64,000 bases of DNA. It comes from Trichodesmium sp050015995. Its GTDB lineage: Bacteria > Cyanobacteriota > Cyanobacteriia > Cyanobacteriales > Microcoleaceae. Shown here in pieces: positions 29,109 through 37,582 of the stretch (its first letter is position 1; every line of letters begins with the position of its first letter). Both the position numbers and the translations under genes were made by a program. The stretch spans positions 40,747-104,746 of the forward strand of contig NZ_JBNHEP010000224.1 in assembly GCF_050015995.1 (NCBI RefSeq). Direction: 5' to 3'. Below the pieces are notes generated by a model. The model was not told the origin of the DNA. It did not search any database and worked only from the letters and a program-made list of their open reading frames with translations.

Positions 29109-29158
29109 CAAGGTTATAATTATCAGGACTTACACACTATACCTTTTCTCACAAAAAC

Positions 29159-29380
29159 ATGAACCAAACCCAAACCCAACTACCCACATATCTTGCTGAT
29201 GATAAAGGGGAAAAAGGTTTGCTTTATGAAGCAGTTAATGTTGCTGAATATTGGATAGTTGATGTGCAGAATGTAGAAATTATTGCTTTTGCTGTTGCTG
29301 ACGGTGGTAGTAGAAAAATCGATCGCTCTCAAGTTTTGCCTGGTTTAGACATTTCTTTATTAAATGAGTTTCAATCGTAG
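29159..29380 (+). pseudogene. Internally deleted duplicate of the Uma2 gene
   Basis: The first 30 bases (MNQTQTQLPT) match the gene at 28421 exactly. Then a deletion of about 0.37 kb jumps to LLYEAVNVAEYWIVDVQNVE, and the following block is almost identical at DNA level. A second small deletion near the end joins the two TTATTAAAT repeats of the parent. Both deletions keep the frame, leaving a 73-codon ORF without the PDAS and VIEVAN metal-site segments. It cannot be an active nuclease. Confidence 0.85.
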
Positions 29381-29580
29381 GGGTTTGGTCTCCAAACCCC
29401 AAAAAATAAGTAGTGGACCGACACAGCTAAAATGGTGCATTAGAATAGCCAGCTCAAAGTTACTATTGCCTAGACAAGCGATATAGCTGCCGCACTTGCT
29501 CCGCCAACGCTAAAAATAGACAGTCGGGAGCCACAGCTAAAATGGTGCATTAGATATAGTCAGCAACGGAGAATAAGACT

Positions 29581-30742
29581 ATGGGAAGAGGTCGGCGCGA
29601 TCAAGTAATTCTGAGGGTAGAACAGAAGGATAATCTAGAAAAAATCCCTCGAAATGGCCATGCACCAGCTAAAAAAATTCTACACGCTCGAATTTTGCTA
29701 ATGTGTGACGAAGCAGAACAGACCACGAGCATCTGGACAGATGAAGAAATAGCAGAAGCTTTAAATGTACATAGAAACACAGTTAGACGGGTTCGCCAAA
29801 GATTCCTCACCAAAGGGGAAAAACCTGCCCTCAATCGATACCCTCGAAACGCTCCACCCACCCCCCCAAAAGTAGATGGGGCAAAGTTACGCACAAATCA
29901 TTGCTCTGTGTTGCTCTGAGCCACCCGAAGCCAGAGCCTCCTGGACCATCAGATTATTAACTTCAGAACTCCAACAGCGACAAATTGTCACCGAAATTTC
30001 CCGTGAAACTGTACGTCGTACTTTAAAAAAAACCAATTACGGCCTTGGAGAACTCAGAGGTTTTGTATCCCCGAAAGAGATTTGGCGAGATTTGTATCTC
30101 AAATGGAAGTAATCTTAGACCTTTACTGTAGTATTCATGACCATGATGAACCTTTAATTACTATGGATGAAGCTGCAATACAGTTACAAGGACATCTATA
30201 CCCACCCATAGAAATGAAACCCCATCAAGACAAAAAACAGGACTATCATTACACTCGTCAAGGGGTGCAAGCTTTATTCATGTTTTTTGACCCGAATAGA
30301 GGATGGCGGAGGGTGAGCAATCGTATGGAGTCGTACTCGTTATGACTGGGCACAGGAAATTCGTCAGCTTTTAGATGTAGATTATCCCCAGGCTCGAAAA
30401 ATCAAGTTAGTTTGTGATCATCTCAACACTCATAACATTGCTTCATTGTACGCAGCATTTCCTGCTCCCGAAGCTCATCGCTTGGCGAGACGTTTAGAAA
30501 TCTATCATACTCCCCGTAATGGCAGTTGGTTAAATGTGGCCGAGATTGAACTGAGCATTTTCAGTAAACAGTGTTTAGACAGACGCATTCCTACTACTGA
30601 GGAGCTGCACAAAGAGTTATCAGCATGGAATCAAGAGCGTAATCAAACTGCTAGTAAGGTCATTTGGCATTTCTCCACTGACGATGCCAGAGTCAAACTG
30701 CAACATCTTTATCCTATGTTTGAAACTCCCGAACAGCGATAA
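29581..30742 (+). pseudogene. IS630-family DDE transposase, three frameshifts
   Basis: The frame changes three times. HTH part: MGRGRRDQVILRVEQ..IWTDEEIAEALNVHRNTVRRV. The first shift is near GATGGGGCAAAG (29876), then SYAQIIALCC..ISRETVRRTLKK. The second is near 30085, then MEVILDLY..PLITMDEAAIQL with the first catalytic Asp. The third is near 30325, then YDWAQEIRQLLDVDY, LVCDHLNTHN with the second Asp and GSWLNVAEIELSIF with the Glu. All DDE residues are present but spread over frames, so the protein is not made without recoding. The first shift might be programmed, the later ones look like decay. Confidence 0.88.
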
Positions 30743-30755
30743 ATTACCTATTTTT

Positions 30756-31030
30756 GATTATCTATTTTTAGCGTTGGCGGAGCAAGTGCGGCAGCTATAT
30801 CGCTTGTTTTTGATTATCTATTTTTAGCGTTGGCGGAGCAAGTGCGGCAGCTATATCGCTTGTTTTTGATTATCTATTTTTAGCGTTGGCGGAGCAAGTG
30901 CGGCAGCTATATCGCTTGTTTTTGATTATCTATTTTTAGCGTTGGCGGAGCAAGTGCGGCAGCTATATCGCTTGTTTTTGATTATCTATTTTTAGCGTTG
31001 GCGGAGCAAGTGCGGCAGCTATATCGCTTG
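30756..31030. repeat. Five tandem copies of a 56-bp unit in the right end of the IS
   Basis: Units begin at 30756, 30812, 30868, 30924 and 30980, each GATTATCTATTTTTAGCG, GGCGGAGCAAGTGCGGCAGC, TATATCGCTTG. The copies are identical (the fifth is cut by the outer end). The single counterpart at the left end is 29475-29522. Perfect identity implies recent amplification. Confidence 0.95.
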
Positions 31031-31143
31031 TCTAGGCAATAGTAACTTTTAGCTGGCTATTCTAATGCACCATTTTAGCTGTGTCGGTCCACTACAAATT
31101 TTGCTTAAACAACTAGATTAATTTTGAAGATAACTTAAACAAA

Positions 31144-31359
31144 ATGCAGCAATTTCTAGACAGTAAAAAAATATCAGAATTATCCAGCAGAATAGAATAC
31201 CTAGAGGAAACAGTTATCACTCTAAAAAATCGGTTAGTTAATGTTGAATATGATGTTGGGGTAACTAATAGCAACCTCAGAGATAAAGTGGAAGAATTAG
31301 AGTTTTTTCCTAATCCTGATTCTGATGAAGGAGAGGCAAATTGTAACTTTAATATTTAG
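31144..31359 (+). CDS. Small coiled-coil hypothetical protein (71 aa)
   Basis: ATG start 49 bp beyond the IS end. The first 55 residues form a heptad-like helix (ISELSSRIEYLEETVITLKNRL..LRDKVEELEF), then an acidic tail FFPNPDSDEGEANCNFNI. No strong Shine-Dalgarno. I do not recognise a family. It could be a genuine small protein or the leftover of a longer gene cut by the IS. Confidence 0.5.
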   Translation: MQQFLDSKKISELSSRIEYLEETVITLKNRLVNVEYDVGVTNSNLRDKVEELEFFPNPDSDEGEANCNFNI

Positions 31360-31501
31360 GTTGTAGTCGGAAAAGAAATAGTGCGAACATCTTGCTCGCA
31401 AATATTCAGATCGGAAGCTACAACCAAAAGTTCAGATGGGCAAATACTATTTGATTTATTCCAAGTTTCTGTGATTAAATCTTTGCCCACCCTACAGACA
31501 C

Positions 31502-32335
31502 TTAATTGGGATCGATACCCAATTCCCGCAACCTGGCCTCAAGTTCTGCTAACTTCTGCTCCGCTTGTTCAGCGCGTTGTAAAGCAGACTCCTTTTCCTG
31601 CTTTTCCTGTTCAGCACGTTGTAAAGCAGACTCCTTTTCCTGCTTTTCCTGTTCAGCGCGTTGTAAGGCTAACTTCTTGTCCAGTTTCTCTTGGTTCGCA
31701 CGTTCAGCACCAGTAGGAATCACATTTCCCTCAACATCGCACCAACGTAACCAAGTATCCTGCTTGCCTTCAAATTCTCCTGACCATAAAGTTAACCCCA
31801 ACCCGACTTTTTCTAACCAAGTTTCCGTCATTTGCTGATAACCGTTTGCCCTCAACTCATATACTTGCAGCAGAGACTCTCCTAATTTTTGCAATGGATC
31901 GAAAACCGCATAATACCAGACTCCTATTCGTGCATAACCTGCAAGTTTACTACCCAACTCGTTCCCCACTTTGTTAGAAACTATTTCCACTACCACATCT
32001 GGTGCTTTACCAAATTCCCAAGTATAATAGCTGCGGTTTTCTCTTTCCCGCCAATCGTCAGGTATTGTCACATCTAGACTCAGGAAAACATCAGGCACTA
32101 AAGCTGGTTTGTTGACAGCATAAAATACTCCCACATTCGCTGCCGCCAAAAACCGACTACTACCATCTACACCCAACCATGAATCATATAAACAGTTTGT
32201 CAGCAGACATTGTTGCTTTTCTGATTGAAAATTATCCACTGGAGTGTCATCCTCTATGATTAAATGGCTAATATCGGGAGCAGCTATTTCTTCTATTTCT
32301 ACTGCTATTTCATCTGTTTTGATTTTAGATATCAT
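31502..32335 (-). CDS. Uma2-family putative nuclease with C-terminal coiled coil
   Basis: 277-residue Uma2/DUF820 protein. The nuclease-fold part spans about residues 30-190, with LVPDVFLSLDV (Asp), APDVVVEIVSNK (Glu...Lys) and YARIGVWYYAVFDP. It is followed by a charged coiled coil built of a 14-residue repeat (LQRAEQEKQEKESA, about two and a half copies; 42-bp DNA repeat at about 31565-31680) ending LEARLRELGIDPN. The tail is typical of cyanobacterial members. Relative to the 28421 protein it is a different subgroup. Function unproven. Confidence 0.88.
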   Translation of the reverse strand: MISKIKTDEIAVEIEEIAAPDISHLIIEDDTPVDNFQSEKQQCLLTNCLYDSWLGVDGSSRFLAAANVGVFYAVNKPALVPDVFLSLDVTIPDDWRERENRSYYTWEFGKAPDVVVEIVSNKVGNELGSKLAGYARIGVWYYAVFDPLQKLGESLLQVYELRANGYQQMTETWLEKVGLGLTLWSGEFEGKQDTWLRWCDVEGNVIPTGAERANQEKLDKKLALQRAEQEKQEKESALQRAEQEKQEKESALQRAEQAEQKLAELEARLRELGIDPN

Positions 32336-32434
32336 ATTCAGCTTGCTAATTTACTTAAGAATAAAATATTTACAAGGATTGATTGTATTATATACTAAAA
32401 TTAAATAATTATAAGTCCGACAAAAATCAAAACG

Positions 32435-34156
32435 ATGAAAAAAATTAACCTTAATTTTAGTGGATTCCAGCGTTTTTGGGCAGTTGCAAAATCTTACTGG
32501 TGGGAGTCGGAAGAAAAATGGAAAGCCATTGGTTTACTCTTATTTCTCATATTTTTATTAATTTTCCATGCCCGAATGAATGTTCTGCAAAATTCACAAA
32601 GAGGGGAATTTATCTCCGCATTGGCAAATCAAGATGCGGGAAGATTTTGGCAGGCTGTCCTCATGTATCTTGGAGCTGTTTTGATATATATGCTAATTCT
32701 AGCTTATGGTCACTATTTAGAAGATAAAATTCGTTGGTTTTGGAGAGGTTGGCTAACGAATTTTTATCTACAAAAATACATGAAAAATCAAAAGTTTTAT
32801 GAGCTAGGTTCTTGGACGGGAAAAATTGATAATCCGGATCAGCGTATTTCTGAAGATATTGAAAATTTTTGCCACATGGCTTTGACTTTGTTTATGCACT
32901 TTAGTAGAGCTTTTTTTAATATCTTTGCTTTTGGAATTGTTCTCTGGTCAATTTCTCACAACCTTGTGATTTTACTAATTGTATACGCTTCTGTGGGAAC
33001 GTTAATAACAACAGTTGGATTTGGTAGTATTTTAATTCCTCTGAAAGCAGAGCAACTGAAACGAGAAGCTAACTTCAGATTTGGTTTGGTACGGATTCGT
33101 GAAAATGCTGAATCTATAGCTTTTTACAGAGGTGCAGTTCGTGAGTTGAATAATCTGAAACAGATATTCAATAGAGTTTTAAGTAATTACAATAAAATTA
33201 TTGCCTGGGAGAGAAACTTAGAGATTTTTAGCAATGGATATCAGGCAATTACTTGGGTATTACCTGCTTTAATTCTCGGACCAAGAATTTTAGCTGGCGA
33301 TACTGAGGTAGGAGTTTTGACAGAAGCGGGAGGTGCTTTTATCAATGTATTTAATTCTCTAATTGTTATTATCAGACAGTTTGAGCGAATGACTAATTTT
33401 GTGGCAGCGATCGAACGTTTGGAGAGTTTTGAAAAAGTTCTAGATGAACCACAAACATTACCAACAGAAGAAACACCGACAATTGAGGTCGTTGAAGATT
33501 CACGTTTACATTTGGAGCATCTGACTTTACAAACTCCTAACTACCAACGAACTTTAGTCAAGGATGTATCTGTAGAAGTAAAAGCAGGGGAGGGAGTATT
33601 AATTGCCGGAGCAAGTGGTGGTGGCAAAAGTTCAATTTTACGAGCGATCGCTAGTTTGTGGAATTCAGGAAGTGGGAAAATTTACCGACCAAAATTAGAG
33701 GAAATTCTGTTTTTACCACAAAACCCTTATCTGATTTTTGGTTCCCTGCGCGATCAATTACTCTATCCACGGACTGACCTAAATATTTCTGATGCAGAAA
33801 TTTATCAAGTGTTAGAAGAAGTTAACCTACCAGACTTAGCCGAAAGATTTGGAGGTTTAGATGCAATTGAAGATTGGGAGCGTGTTTTTTCTATGGGAGA
33901 ACAACAACGGGTTGCTTTTGCTCGTTTGTTGCTGACTCAACCTCGTTATGCAATTTTAGACGAAGCGACTAGCGCTCTGGATGTTAAAAATGAACAAAAT
34001 CTCTACAAACATTTGCAAAGTCTATCAACTACTTATATTAGTGTGGGGCACCGCCCGACTTTATTGCAATATCACCAACAAGTTTTAGAAGTGGTTGGCG
34101 ATGAAACTTGGCGAGTGAGTAGTGCCCAAGATTACAAATTTTTAGCAAGTGGTTAA
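32435..34156 (+). CDS. ABCD/SbmA-YddA-type ABC transporter, fused permease and ATPase
   Basis: 573-residue half-transporter. The N-terminal membrane domain (about residues 30-330) is of the SbmA/BacA and peroxisomal ABCD type, with several helices and the family's RWFWRGWLTNFYLQ and NPDQRISEDIENF (EAA-like) region. The C-terminal ATPase has Walker A GASGGGKSS (392-400), signature FSMGEQQRVAFARLLL (about 486) and Walker B YAILDEATSALD. It works as a homodimer in the inner or thylakoid membrane. The substrate is unknown; relatives carry fatty acyl or peptide-like compounds, or cobalamin. No operon partner. Confidence 0.92.
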   Translation: MKKINLNFSGFQRFWAVAKSYWWESEEKWKAIGLLLFLIFLLIFHARMNVLQNSQRGEFISALANQDAGRFWQAVLMYLGAVLIYMLILAYGHYLEDKIRWFWRGWLTNFYLQKYMKNQKFYELGSWTGKIDNPDQRISEDIENFCHMALTLFMHFSRAFFNIFAFGIVLWSISHNLVILLIVYASVGTLITTVGFGSILIPLKAEQLKREANFRFGLVRIRENAESIAFYRGAVRELNNLKQIFNRVLSNYNKIIAWERNLEIFSNGYQAITWVLPALILGPRILAGDTEVGVLTEAGGAFINVFNSLIVIIRQFERMTNFVAAIERLESFEKVLDEPQTLPTEETPTIEVVEDSRLHLEHLTLQTPNYQRTLVKDVSVEVKAGEGVLIAGASGGGKSSILRAIASLWNSGSGKIYRPKLEEILFLPQNPYLIFGSLRDQLLYPRTDLNISDAEIYQVLEEVNLPDLAERFGGLDAIEDWERVFSMGEQQRVAFARLLLTQPRYAILDEATSALDVKNEQNLYKHLQSLSTTYISVGHRPTLLQYHQQVLEVVGDETWRVSSAQDYKFLASG

Positions 34157-34158
34157 TT

Positions 34159-34229
34159 ACACCCTCGAATTCTCCTAATGTGTGATGAAGCAGAACAGAC
34201 CACGAGAATTTGGAGTGATAAAGAAATAT
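34159..34229 (+). pseudogene. Fragment of the IS630-type transposase
   Basis: CTCGAATTCTCCTAATGTGT, GATGAAGCAGAACAGACCAC and the next bases closely match 29691-29755 within the IS transposase gene (ARILLMCDEAEQTT.IW). No ends or further homology are seen. The rest of the gap to 34905 is AT-rich with no supported gene. Confidence 0.75.
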
Positions 34230-34905
34230 GTGCATTCACTTCTCTTAGAGAAATCAAGCATATCCCAATCAAGTGATTCAGTTGTTTTCGCGATCGCCTA
34301 ATTCAATAATGGCTAGAACTTTCTGGGAAACTTTCGTTCCCAACTCTCTAGGGAACTGCTTTACAAAGACGAGGTGGTCGTCTAACTAGTCAATCTCGTC
34401 AATCTCGCTGGTCAGGGAATAAAATTTGTGAGTAATATTGCTATTCAAAGTTATTGTCTGATATTCCGAACTTCAAATTGAAGCATAACCTTTTATGCAA
34501 AGTATCTAGATTTTGTTAAGTATAATTACTCATTAAATTAGATAATAAGAATACCTACATTTCGTATTTCAAAATGTAGTTTTATACATGGCGAGTCAAA
34601 AGTCAGGATTCAATGGACACTGCCAATTGGATAAATAAATACAAAGCCAATTTAAAAATGATTTTTTTAAGTATAAACACTTATTACATTACAGGCATTC
34701 ATACTACTTTTAGTATTTGAAAATGAAAAATTTATCTTATTGCCAATAAATATGTATTAATTTATACTTAAATTCAAACTTTTAATATATTTTTATATTT
34801 TTTTAGATTTTTTTAGATTTGATATACAATTATTTATATTTAGTAAACATTTGTATATTTTCTGTATATATTTATGTGAGTAAAACTACGGAAAAATTTT
34901 TTAGT

Positions 34906-35685
34906 ATGAAAAAGATTAGTATGAAAGAGATATTGAGTTTGATTGAACACAAGCAGGTGGAGTTCAGTCAGCATTCCCTATATAAATTCCTCAGAAACGA
35001 GGCTATTGCTCCTCAAAAAAGACTAGCTTTTGCACCTTGCTTTGCCTTTTTCGTCATGGGTTTTGGAGAACTGAATACTTGTGTTTTTCGAGACATCCTA
35101 ACAGATGATCCAATTCAAGATTTAATTAATCAGTATACTTATGAAGATAACAAACATTGGATTTGTTTTTTAGAGGATTTAGAAAAACTCGGAATAGACT
35201 ACTCACTTCAATTTAGTAAGACTCTCAGATACCTTTGGAGTAAAAAAACTAATTTCTCTCGCTGGACTACTTATAGACTGTATCGACTTGCCTATCAAGC
35301 GCATCCTATTCAAAAATTGGTTATGATCAAAGCAATTGAAGCGATCGCCAATATTTTTCTCAGTGCAACGGCAAAAGCAGTAATTGATTTACGGGAAATT
35401 TCTCAACAGACATACTATCACTTTGATCGGTATTACTTCTTGGTAGATTATAATTATCAGATGCACTCGCAAGAGCAAGAAAAATTCATTAGACATCTCC
35501 AAATTCCAGTCAAATTGCATAAAAATCTTGATAAAGTTGTTAAAGAGGTCTTTGAGATTTTCACAGAATTCTCCAGTGCTATTTTGGAGTATACCAAAAC
35601 TCATTGTATTGATGAACCTTTGAAAGATATGGCAATACTTGATGAGCTAAGAAACTTGAAGCAAAAATTCCCAATTAATAGATAA
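34906..35685 (+). CDS. Heme-oxygenase-fold-like hypothetical protein
   Basis: 260-residue helical protein. RLAFAPCFAFFVMGFGELN followed by TYEDNKHWICFLEDLEKLG, with its E..HW pair, and a late YHFDRYYFLVDYNYQMH recall the conserved acidic/histidine helices of the heme-oxygenase-like superfamily. That superfamily includes TenA and diiron oxygenases found beside natural-product genes. A metal-dependent oxidase is possible, but I cannot prove ligands. The frame is open from a TTG at 34819, but that stretch is low-complexity; ATG 34906 (MKKISMKEIL) or 34921 is more likely. No biosynthetic partners nearby. Confidence 0.7.
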   Translation: MKKISMKEILSLIEHKQVEFSQHSLYKFLRNEAIAPQKRLAFAPCFAFFVMGFGELNTCVFRDILTDDPIQDLINQYTYEDNKHWICFLEDLEKLGIDYSLQFSKTLRYLWSKKTNFSRWTTYRLYRLAYQAHPIQKLVMIKAIEAIANIFLSATAKAVIDLREISQQTYYHFDRYYFLVDYNYQMHSQEQEKFIRHLQIPVKLHKNLDKVVKEVFEIFTEFSSAILEYTKTHCIDEPLKDMAILDELRNLKQKFPINR

Positions 35686-36092
35686 TAGATATCTCCAACA
35701 TAAAAATTAAGGGCTTCAAGGATTAAAGTTCTATTTTTGTTTTTCCTCTTGTTCCCTTGCTTTAAAGACTTTTTATACCAATTTCATCAACTTAGGCTAC
35801 ACTACTTATCTTACTGAAACTTGAAATAATTTCCGGAGATTACTGTAGGTCAAAATTTTGAGCCTATAATATCAAATCCGGTTGAATACTTATTATATGG
35901 TTGGGGGAGATGGGGATATGGGGAGATGGGGAGGTGGTTCTATTCAATATTGAAGTAATTTATAGAATTATCAACATATATTATATAACCAGATTCTATA
36001 TAAAATCTTAATGCATGAATGGATTAATGCATGACTTTTAACTTCCATGAAACGGTATTATTATTTATCATAATATTTTAAAAATAACCACA
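35686..36092. other. Gap with G-rich GGGGAGAT repeats
   Basis: No gene. A purine tract with GGGGAGATGGGGATATGGGG lies near 35902, and an ACTTCCATGAAACGGTAT segment near 36040 belongs to a repeat also seen, inverted, at 23437 and at the 3' end of larC (about 52042). Confidence 0.55.
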
Positions 36093-36118
36093 AGAGCTTC
36101 TCATAACCAAGAAGCTCT
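36093..36118 (-). terminator. Hairpin downstream of the PEP-CTERM gene
   Basis: AGAGCTTCT and AGAAGCTCT form a perfect 9-bp stem with an 8-base loop. On the minus strand it is followed by TGTGGTTATTTTTAAAA, so a T-rich tail comes slightly late. It lies 64 bp past the stop of the 36182-36910 gene. Confidence 0.6.
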
Positions 36119-36181
36119 GTCGCGATCTAATTTTGAAGAGGTGGGAAATTATCAGGATTTTAATTTAGCAATTGATTTGAT

Positions 36182-36910
36182 TTAAGCCTTATTGGCTGAT
36201 TTCTTTTTGGATAAAATACCTGCACCAGCAAATAAACTTAAAGCAAGTATAGAAGAAGGTTCAGGTACTCTCTCAGATGAAACTTCATCATCGAATTCTT
36301 CATATTCGTATGTCACTGTAACACTTGCTCCAGACTGTGTAGAAATAATAGAAGCAATGTTAGCTGCACCTGTTACTTCTGAAGAAGTTAAAGTAGAGAA
36401 TAAAAACTCTACATTATCATCACCAGTGAAGAAATCTAATACAGCTTGGTCATTATAAAAGTTCTCTCCACTTAATGAAGCTATTAGTCCCTCAAAGGTG
36501 CTACCAGAAGTACCTGCAAAATCTATATCACCATCAAAAGCAGTTGCATCAAATGAATCTGATGCAGTCACTTCTTCTTCAAAAGTCGGGTTATTGAGAC
36601 TATCAGTAGACTCAAGTAACTGCAAAATACCTTCAAGACTAAAAGTTATAGTTTGAGCTTGTGCATCCAGACTCTCTATTTGGGAATCGCCAACGATTTG
36701 TCCATCAAAGCCAACTGTGACACTTTGAAGTGTACCAAGACTACCATCGAATTTTTCAAGTGATAAGAGGGCATCCGTAATATCTGTTGGTGCTAGATCA
36801 ACAGTGTCCGTATAAGTTTTAGTCAGAGCATTAGCAATACCAGCATTAGCCATTACACCAGTAAATGCAACTGTAGCAGTTAAACCAGCAAGGAATTTAG
36901 AGTTAATCAT
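36182..36910 (-). CDS. PEP-CTERM protein, choice-of-anchor E type
   Basis: 242-residue exported protein: signal peptide (about 1-28, ending ANA), then a beta-rich domain with LLSLEKFDGSLGTLQSVTVG and ITFSLEGILQLL, typical of choice-of-anchor E domains. The C-terminus VPEPSSILALSLFAGAGIL plus KKKSANKA is a PEP-CTERM sorting signal. It is probably cleaved by exosortase and placed in the outer layer or exopolysaccharide. The middle is acidic, rich in Asp, Ser and Thr. Third PEP-CTERM locus in the window. Single gene with its own hairpin terminator. Confidence 0.88.
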   Translation of the reverse strand: MINSKFLAGLTATVAFTGVMANAGIANALTKTYTDTVDLAPTDITDALLSLEKFDGSLGTLQSVTVGFDGQIVGDSQIESLDAQAQTITFSLEGILQLLESTDSLNNPTFEEEVTASDSFDATAFDGDIDFAGTSGSTFEGLIASLSGENFYNDQAVLDFFTGDDNVEFLFSTLTSSEVTGAANIASIISTQSGASVTVTYEYEEFDDEVSSERVPEPSSILALSLFAGAGILSKKKSANKA

Positions 36911-37545
36911 GTTATTGATTATGTTTTGGATTTGTGTTTGTTTTATTAGTTACTTTATAACAATTCCCTTTAAAGAAAGCAAGTATTTCTACTTGATATT
37001 TACAAAAACTTCATAAAAACTAAGTATTTTGACTTAATTTTTGCCAAAAGTCCAAAATGCAAACGTCAAAAATTATCTCTGATATCAAATCCGCTCGGGT
37101 TCGGTGTAAAAAAATGTTCCATCTTCAGCTATTGCCAAGTCTTTCTAGCTCTCCCCATCTCCCCACCCTCTATATCTAATTACACTAATGCTACCGGATT
37201 TTATCTAACTGAGGCGCGATAATTTAGAAATGTCTTAACTTTTACTTCGATTGCTATATTTTTGGATAAGTATTTCAAGGATTAAACTTCTCTATAAAAT
37301 ATTGATTTTTCGTAAATGATAGTAGTTGCTATAATACTCTTAGAATCCTAGTAATTCTATCGTTGAGGAGTCAGGAGTCAGGAGTCAGGAAAAAAAATAC
37401 TTGAACCATTGAATTATATGATGTCTTGAATAGTATCTCTGTGTTAAGAGGAAGTAATTTTGCGATTATTGCATAACGGGATTTGATATTAGACCTGAAT
37501 ATAATAGAATTAACTAAACCGATTTTTTTGGTGAGGTTTCTGAAA
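36911..37545. other. Gap without a gene
   Basis: AT-rich. Contains a GTCAGGA heptamer repeat (37367-37389) and nothing else I can support. A 71-codon minus-strand ORF here is built on that repeat and is not a gene. Confidence 0.55.
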
Positions 37546-37568
37546 CCCCGCCTCTCTAAACAGCGGGG
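37546..37568 (-). terminator. GC-rich hairpin after ppx
   Basis: CCCCGC and GCGGGG arms around an 11-base loop, 15 bp past the ppx stop. On the minus strand it is followed by TTTCAGAAACC and a T-rich run further on. A transcription terminator is plausible; it might instead be part of a repeat. Confidence 0.45.
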
Positions 37569-37582
37569 TAGTTCATCCTTCT

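Larger units (their letters stand above)
29413..31092 (+). mobile_element. IS630-type insertion sequence with about 109-bp inverted ends
   Basis: TA dinucleotides flank both sides (29411-29412, 31093-31094), as for IS630/Tc1-mariner elements. The ends GTGGACCGACACAGC.. are inverted repeats that stay almost identical for about 109 bp (to about 29521 and 30984), very long for this group. A second CACAGCTAAAATGGTGCAT copy at 29532 suggests an older, shorter left end inside. On the right, the inner part of the inverted repeat is amplified as five 56-bp units. The transposase is frameshifted. Confidence 0.85.

Noticed and set aside
31506..31838. 110-codon plus-strand ORF opposite the Uma2 gene
   Set aside because: Antisense shadow of the coiled-coil repeat region (Ser/Cys-rich translation of the 42-bp repeat).
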